A stretch of 17,222 nt of DNA, taken from Candidatus Eiseniibacteriota bacterium (GTDB lineage: Bacteria > Arandabacterota > Arandabacteria > JAGLYR01). Shown here in pieces: positions 12,575 through 17,222 of this stretch (within the stretch, counting starts at the first letter, position 1; each line of letters opens with the position of its first letter). The stretch is taken from assembly GCA_023132135.1 (NCBI GenBank), contig JAGLYR010000204.1:1-17222 (forward strand), in the 5' to 3' direction. A program made the translations under genes and the position numbers. Under the pieces are notes generated by a model, which had not been told where the DNA came from, made no database searches, and saw nothing but the letters and a program-made list of their open reading frames with translations.

Positions 12575-14710
12575 ATGAAATCCTTGGTCACTGTTTTCTC
12601 ATGCGCTTTTGTTCTCGCAACCTGCTCTGCTTCGCAGGCGGTGGTCTGGAATGTGCCCACGGATGTGCCGACGATTCAGGCGGGAATCGACTCGGCCAGC
12701 GCGGGGGATACTGTCCTGGTCGCCTGCGGGACATACTATGAGCATGACATCGCGATGAAATCGGGTGTTGTACTGCGCAGCGAGACCGGCCAACCGGATT
12801 GCGTCACAATCGACGCAGACCAGCTGGGCCGTGTCCTCTACTGCGACAACGTGGACGGCACGGCCACGATCGAAGGATTCACGATCACGAACGGCCTGGT
12901 GGGCGGCTATGGTGGGGGACTGTACTGTGGCAACTCGTTCCTCACTATCGCCGATTGCGTGTTCTCCGCCAACTCGGCCGACGACGGCGGGGGGATGTAC
13001 TGCAGCAACTGCTCCCCGACGCTCACCCACTGCGACTTCTCCGAGAACTCGGCGACGGATTTCTGGGGCAGGGGTGGTGGGGTTCACTGCGAAGACGCGG
13101 ATGCCGTGTTCATCAACTGCACTTTCTACGGCAACTCGGCGAGGATGTATGGCGCCGGGTTGAGTTGCAAGACCTACAGTTCCCCCGTTCTCACCGGCTG
13201 CACCTTCCACGGAAACGAGGGGAGCATGTATGGCGGCGGAGTGAGCTCTGAGTACTACTGCTCCCCCGGCCTCACCAGCTGCGTCTTCTACGGGAACTCC
13301 GCGAGCTTCGGTGGCGGCGGGGTCTTCTGCTGGGACTACTCCTCCGCCACGCTTACCAGCTGCACCTTCTCCGGGAACTCGGCAGGCGAAGCGGGGGGTG
13401 GGGTGTTCTGCGCGGCCAACAGTTCCCTTACCGTTCAGAATACCATCATCGCGTTCAACAACAATGGTGGGGCGGCGGTCTGCGACGGCACGAGCGGCGC
13501 TACGCTTGCCTGCTGCGATCTCTACGGCAACACGGGCGGTGACTGGACCGGGTGCGTAGCAGATCAACTCGGCATACTTGGCAACATCTCTGAAGACCCC
13601 CTGTTCTGCAATCCCGGGGCTGATGACTTCCGACTGGCTCCCGGTTCTCCCTGCGCACCCATGACATCTCCGAATCCGCAGTGCTCCCTCATCGGGTGTC
13701 TCGGGGTTGGGTGTGGAGATTGGGAAGGAATCATGTCCATCACGGATGTGCCCGGCGATCAAGGCGGGCAGGTCCGGGTGACCTGGACCTCTCATGATTC
13801 CGATAACCCCGGCTCGCTGGAACCGATTGTCGAATACAGCCTTTGGCGGCGGATCGATGAGTGGTTGAAGGCGGAATACGGTGAGCCACAGAAAAGCACG
13901 CGCGGCTCCCTGCGCTATCCCCCGGGCAGCTGGGAATACGTCTTGACGGTTCCTGCCCTTGGGGAGAGCACTTACACCGCCATCTCTCCCACAATGTGCG
14001 ATTCGACGATCGCGGAGGGGCTGTGCTGGTCCGTCCTGTACCTGACGGCTCAGACGGAGAGCCCTGACGTGTACTATGAGTGCGAGCCCGACAGCGGCTA
14101 CTCGGTAGACAACCTGGAGCCCGCGGCGCCCCAGAACCTGACCGCCGAGCGTGACAGCGCGAGCATTGTCCTTAGCTGGGATCCGGTCCCCGAGGAGGAC
14201 TTCAAGTACTACACCGTCTACCGAGGCGACGAGGAGGATTTCCAGATTGATGAGCCCATTGGCTATTCGCCGGCAGAAAGCTACACCGACAACGATCTTC
14301 CGGGTCCCGGTGACTACTGGTACAAGGTGACGGCAACGGACTTCGCGGGCAACGAGAGCGAGCCGTCCCTGTCGGCCAGTGCCGGCACGCTGGGTGTAGG
14401 GGATCCGGGGGGGACTGTTCCGACCCTGTTCTACCTTGGCCCGGCGACCCCGAATCCCTTCAATCCACTCACTGAGATCAGCTATGGCATCCCCGCGGGT
14501 ACGGCTCCGTCTCACGTCGTGATGCAAGTCTTCGATACCCTGGGCCGTGAGGTGACAGCGCTTGTGGACGCGGATCACGGGCCTGGAACACATAGCGTGG
14601 TGTGGGATGGGAGAGATTGGAAGGGCGCGGCGGTGGCGAGCGGTGTCTATTTCTACCGCATTACCTGGAACGGCAGGAGCGAAACGAAGCGAATGGTGCT
14701 GCTCAAATAG
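12575..14710 (+). CDS. Secreted Cys-rich parallel beta-helix protein with FN3-like and C-terminal sorting-type domains
   Basis: This 711-residue exported protein has a signal peptide (about 1-22, ending SASQA) followed by the usual opening of right-handed beta-helix proteins (VPTIQAGIDSASAGDTVLVA). Residues about 85-340 hold seven or eight rungs of roughly 25-29 residues, pattern GGG-x-x-C-...-LT-x-C-x-F-x-GNSA, with two Cys per rung in register. Residues 390-510 are a beta-rich domain (DVPGDQGGQVRVTWT), 517-605 an FN3 domain (APQNLTAERD, SWDPVPEEDF), and 619-711 a FlgD-like or type IX-like C-terminal domain (PATPNPFNP, GREVTALVD, GVYFYR). Proteins of this build are usually cell-surface or extracellular, for adhesion or polysaccharide binding; no catalytic motif is evident. 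GGAG precedes the ATG by seven bases. Confidence 0.85.
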   Translation: MKSLVTVFSCAFVLATCSASQAVVWNVPTDVPTIQAGIDSASAGDTVLVACGTYYEHDIAMKSGVVLRSETGQPDCVTIDADQLGRVLYCDNVDGTATIEGFTITNGLVGGYGGGLYCGNSFLTIADCVFSANSADDGGGMYCSNCSPTLTHCDFSENSATDFWGRGGGVHCEDADAVFINCTFYGNSARMYGAGLSCKTYSSPVLTGCTFHGNEGSMYGGGVSSEYYCSPGLTSCVFYGNSASFGGGGVFCWDYSSATLTSCTFSGNSAGEAGGGVFCAANSSLTVQNTIIAFNNNGGAAVCDGTSGATLACCDLYGNTGGDWTGCVADQLGILGNISEDPLFCNPGADDFRLAPGSPCAPMTSPNPQCSLIGCLGVGCGDWEGIMSITDVPGDQGGQVRVTWTSHDSDNPGSLEPIVEYSLWRRIDEWLKAEYGEPQKSTRGSLRYPPGSWEYVLTVPALGESTYTAISPTMCDSTIAEGLCWSVLYLTAQTESPDVYYECEPDSGYSVDNLEPAAPQNLTAERDSASIVLSWDPVPEEDFKYYTVYRGDEEDFQIDEPIGYSPAESYTDNDLPGPGDYWYKVTATDFAGNESEPSLSASAGTLGVGDPGGTVPTLFYLGPATPNPFNPLTEISYGIPAGTAPSHVVMQVFDTLGREVTALVDADHGPGTHSVVWDGRDWKGAAVASGVYFYRITWNGRSETKRMVLLK

Positions 14711-14716
14711 GAACAA

Positions 14717-14828
14717 GTGTGGACCCGGCGGATTCCGTACTACTTGACGCCGATAGGTACCAGTTGCTACAAATTAGGAGTTCACATTGTGAGCTGGGTC
14801 CGTCAACACAGAAGGAGCACAACCCTAC
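14717..14828 (+). promoter_or_regulatory. Upstream region of thi4: promoter candidate and dyad, no TPP riboswitch seen
   Basis: TTGACG (14744-14749), 18 bases, then TACAAA (14768-14773) is a plausible promoter. GTGTGGACCC (14717-14726) can pair with GGGTCC (14796-14801) plus ACAC (14806-14809) across a four-base bulge. A small palindrome TCACATTGTGA lies at 14782-14792. The conserved TPP-riboswitch strings (CTGAGA and an ACCTGATC-like stem) are absent. Confidence 0.4.
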
Positions 14829-15620
14829 ATGAAACTCGATGATGTCAAGATCTCCGAAGCCATTATCAAGAGCTACATGAGGAAGCTGCTGTCGGTGCTG
14901 AAAACAGACGTCGCTATCGTCGGCGGTGGACCGGCGGGTCTGACGGCAGCCTACTGTCTGGCAAGAGCAAAGAAGAAGGTGGTTCTCTTCGAAAGGAAGC
15001 TGTCCCTGGGTGGCGGTATCTGGGGCGGCGGCATGCAGTTCAATGAGATCGTCGTGCAGGAGGGTGGAAGGAAGATCCTCAGGGAGTTCGGGATCAGAAC
15101 CACCGGGGCGCGGAAGGGTTATTACTGCGCCGACGCGGTGGAGGTGGCATCGACTCTCTGCTCGAAGGCAATCCAGGCCGGGGCCCGCGTCATGAATCTG
15201 CTCAGTGTGGAAGATGTGATGGTGGAGAAGGAGCGCGTGACGGGACTCGTCATCAACTGGAGCGCTGTGGAGATGGCGGGTCTCCACGTGGACCCGATTT
15301 CCGTCCGTTCGAAGTTCGTGATCGATGCCACCGGGCACGCCACCGAAATCGCTCATCTCATTGAGGAGAAAACCGGTCCCGGGCTCGCGACTGAAAGCGG
15401 CGGTGTGATCGGTGAAGGATCCATGTGGGCCGATCAAGCCGAGGTCCTGACGATGGAGAACACCCGGGAGATTTTCCCGAACGTCTACGTGGCGGGCATG
15501 GCTGCCAACGCCGTATTCGGCGGTCCCCGCATGGGGCCTATCTTCGGCGGGATGCTGATGAGCGGGAAAAAGGTGGCCGACCTCATCCTGCGAAGGCTAG
15601 AATCGGAGAATCTGAGATGA
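14829..15620 (+). CDS. thi4: Thi4-type thiazole synthase, sulfide-dependent (His) form
   Basis: This 263-residue protein of the Thi4 family makes adenosine-diphospho thiazole, the thiazole precursor of thiamin, from NAD, glycine and a sulfur source. The Rossmann motif VGGGPAGL (residues 31-38) binds dinucleotide and is followed by [12 protein letters not shown]. The key site reads [14 protein letters not shown]. The position occupied by the sulfur-donating Cys in yeast-type suicide enzymes is His153 here, as in methanogen enzymes that use free sulfide with iron and are catalytic. The C-terminal [22 protein letters not shown] is also typical. GAAGGAG (14811-14817) precedes the ATG by 11 bases. 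Its TGA overlaps the ATG of the DUF2207 gene. The His form implies a reducing, sulfide-containing cytosol. Confidence 0.94.
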   Translation: MKLDDVKISEAIIKSYMRKLLSVLKTDVAIVGGGPAGLTAAYCLARAKKKVVLFERKLSLGGGIWGGGMQFNEIVVQEGGRKILREFGIRTTGARKGYYCADAVEVASTLCSKAIQAGARVMNLLSVEDVMVEKERVTGLVINWSAVEMAGLHVDPISVRSKFVIDATGHATEIAHLIEEKTGPGLATESGGVIGEGSMWADQAEVLTMENTREIFPNVYVAGMAANAVFGGPRMGPIFGGMLMSGKKVADLILRRLESENLR

Positions 15621-17222
15621 GAATTCCTGTACGGATCCTGCTCCTGGCCGCGGTCATGGTGGCGATGTCCACCGGCGCAGCAGAGGCGAAGAGGTACCAC
15701 GTCTCCGACTATGACGTCCAGATTGACGTCCTTGAGAATGGGGATCTGCGCGTCGCCGAGACCATCCGCTACGCTTTCACAAAGGGCACTTTCACGTACG
15801 CATACCGGAAGATCCCCGTCCGGCATTTTGATGACATCGAGTTTGTGTCGGTGAGCAGTCCCGACGGGCCCATGACGCTGGAAAGGGCCCAAGTTGAGAG
15901 AGATTGGAGCACAAGCCTGAGGCTTCGATGGAGCTTCCCGGAGACGGACGGATCCCGGACCTTCCGGATTGAGTACATCGCCCGCGGTGTGCTGAGAAGC
16001 AGGGCCGGAGCGAACATCCTGGACTGGGCTGCTGTGGGAGAGCAATGGAAAGTCCCCATAGAGGATGTTGACGTCGAGGTCCGGCTGCCCTGGGTTTTCG
16101 ATGCCGGGATTGAAACCAGCCCCGAGGCCAGGGTAGTGGTCTCGGGCGACAAGACCGTGCTGACATTCCACCGGGACTCTATCAAGCGCAAGAGGGGCTT
16201 CCGGATTGTCCTCGAGTTTCCCCAGAAAATCGTGATCGCGCCTTCAGTAGACGCGAGCTATGCCCGGAGTCTCATCGCGGTCCTGGGTCTTGGTGCCCTG
16301 GCAATTGTTTTTCTCCTGATTGTGTTATGGAGGCGGATCGGGCGGGTGCAGCCGCTGGGGGTTCCTTCTGCGGTGGCCTCGTACCCGGATTCCAGTCTGA
16401 GTGTTGCCGAAGCGGCGGGTCTCGCGCACTACGGCAGCAATGCGAGGCGATCGATCATATCAGTCGTCTTTGATTTGGCCCGTCGAGGCGTCCTCAGGAT
16501 TGAAGCGAGCGCCAAGAAGGGTGTTCTCAAGACCAGTTCGTTTGAGATCCGCGCGCGAATAGCCGATTGCCCCGGGGACCTCGCCCCGTGGGACGAGAGA
16601 ACAGTTCGGGAACTGGAGCGGGAACCCCGTCTGAAGAAGTTCGGGCAGCGGAGCGGGAAAATCTCGAAGATCGTCAAGGACATCACGAATCGACTTCGGG
16701 ATGAAGGGCTGATCTCCAGAGAGCGGGAGATCTACCGGAGAAAGTGGCTAATCGGGTCCTTGGCCTTTGCCGCGGTGGGTACGGGGTTTGTTGTTCTCGT
16801 TGCGCTCAACGTGTGGAGAGGTTTGTTGGGGCCGGCACTCGTGGCCATGGCCGCCGGCTGGGCTGTGGCTATTCTGAGTGGAGTCATGGAAACCCGATCG
16901 GCCCGAGGCATGACACTGGCCGTGTCCTTCCGGAACTATGGTCGTTGGCGGAGGGAGGAAATCGAGACGCTGATTTCGGCGGATCCTTCCCAGGCAGCCA
17001 GCCGGTTCGCGGAAAATCTCCCGGAGCTGGCGCTGGACAAGAAGGTGGACCAGCGCTGGATCAAGAAGCTCGGAAAAAAAATCAGGAAGCGGCCCCTTGA
17101 GTTCTCAACGCCCGAGTGGATGGATCTCAGGGACAAGGCCGGGAATCCCGTGGACGCAGCGGCAGCCGCTGTCGAATGCTTCGAGGTTTTTGCCGAATGC
17201 GTGGGAGTTGTGGTGGTGTATG
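15617..17222 (+). CDS. DUF2207 family membrane protein (3' end beyond the window)
   Basis: An open frame of at least 535 codons runs to the right edge without a stop. A signal peptide (about 1-23, ending GAAEA) is followed by a beta-rich extracytoplasmic domain with [27 protein letters not shown] and AYRKIPV. Then come one membrane helix (about 218-240), a cytosolic domain with [12 protein letters not shown] and [12 protein letters not shown], and a pair of helices (about 377-397, 401-420). A further cytosolic part holds the FRNYGRW and [17 protein letters not shown] motifs. This order is that of DUF2207 proteins, widespread bacterial membrane proteins of unknown function; the Gly-rich tail they often have would lie outside. 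ATG 15617 overlaps the thi4 stop (ATGA), so the two are translationally coupled. Confidence 0.85.
   Translation, partial: MRIPVRILLLAAVMVAMSTGAAEAKRYHVSDYDVQIDVLENGDLRVAETIRYAFTKGTFTYAYRKIPVRHFDDIEFVSVSSPDGPMTLERAQVERDWSTSLRLRWSFPETDGSRTFRIEYIARGVLRSRAGANILDWAAVGEQWKVPIEDVDVEVRLPWVFDAGIETSPEARVVVSGDKTVLTFHRDSIKRKRGFRIVLEFPQKIVIAPSVDASYARSLIAVLGLGALAIVFLLIVLWRRIGRVQPLGVPSAVASYPDSSLSVAEAAGLAHYGSNARRSIISVVFDLARRGVLRIEASAKKGVLKTSSFEIRARIADCPGDLAPWDERTVRELEREPRLKKFGQRSGKISKIVKDITNRLRDEGLISREREIYRRKWLIGSLAFAAVGTGFVVLVALNVWRGLLGPALVAMAAGWAVAILSGVMETRSARGMTLAVSFRNYGRWRREEIETLISADPSQAASRFAENLPELALDKKVDQRWIKKLGKKIRKRPLEFSTPEWMDLRDKAGNPVDAAAAAVECFEVFAECVGVVVVY

Noticed and set aside
12900-13440. Regularly spaced DNA repeats resembling a CRISPR array
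   Set aside because: The repeats are degenerate, of varying length and in frame. They encode the GNSA/Cys rungs of the beta-helix.
12599-14716. 705-codon minus-strand open frame opposite the beta-helix gene
   Set aside because: The plus strand has a signal peptide, ordered domains and a ribosome-binding site. The minus frame has none and is low-complexity Arg/Val/Ala-rich.

Overview
The window is bacterial, GC-rich and gene-dense. It looks like part of the chromosome of an uncultured, probably anaerobic bacterium near the FCB group, of the Eisenbacteria/Krumholzibacteriota type. The best lineage clue is the large secreted beta-helix protein. It ends in an 'N-P-F-N-P ... G-x-Y-F-Y-R' FlgD-like or sorting-type domain, which is typical of those phyla. 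A two-subunit iron-sulfur class I fumarase, a His-type (sulfide-using) Thi4 and a likely selenoprotein all suit an anaerobic or sulfidic life. The taxonomic call is inference. No phage, IS, CRISPR, tRNA or rRNA was seen.

Layout. 1-332: non-coding, with repeat-derived sequence. 333-929 (+): an FmdB-type zinc ribbon protein, then a reading frame interrupted once by an in-frame UGA (654-656). The UGA is followed at the right distance by a SECIS-like hairpin, so I annotate one 120-residue candidate selenoprotein. 930-1107: a long inverted repeat between convergent genes. 1108-2551 (-): class I fumarase beta and alpha subunits, overlapping, behind a near-consensus sigma-70 promoter. 2796-3605 (+): MscS channel, whose promoter is overlapped by a large dyad. 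3747-4364 (+): a lipoprotein of unknown function. 4365-4707: repeats and palindromes only. 4708-6138 (+): MATE efflux transporter. 6154-8636 (-): S9 peptidase followed by a small membrane protein. 8860-12470 (+): an SPFH operon whose first gene fuses a cation diffusion facilitator (CDF) transporter to HflK, followed by HflC and a second, conventional HflK. 12575-14710 (+): secreted Cys-rich beta-helix/FN3 protein. 14829-17222 (+): Thi4 translationally coupled to a DUF2207 membrane protein that runs off the right edge.

The two most notable items are the CDF-HflK fusion in a K-C-K SPFH operon and the candidate UGA-decoding selenoprotein paired with FmdB. The first suggests a membrane quality-control scaffold physically joined to a metal transporter-like module. 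A third theme is a family of short palindromic elements, core CTAGCCTG plus GGTTATTCA, that repeatedly supply the TAG stop codon of genes in this window. A second, longer dispersed repeat lies upstream of both fmdB and the MATE gene.
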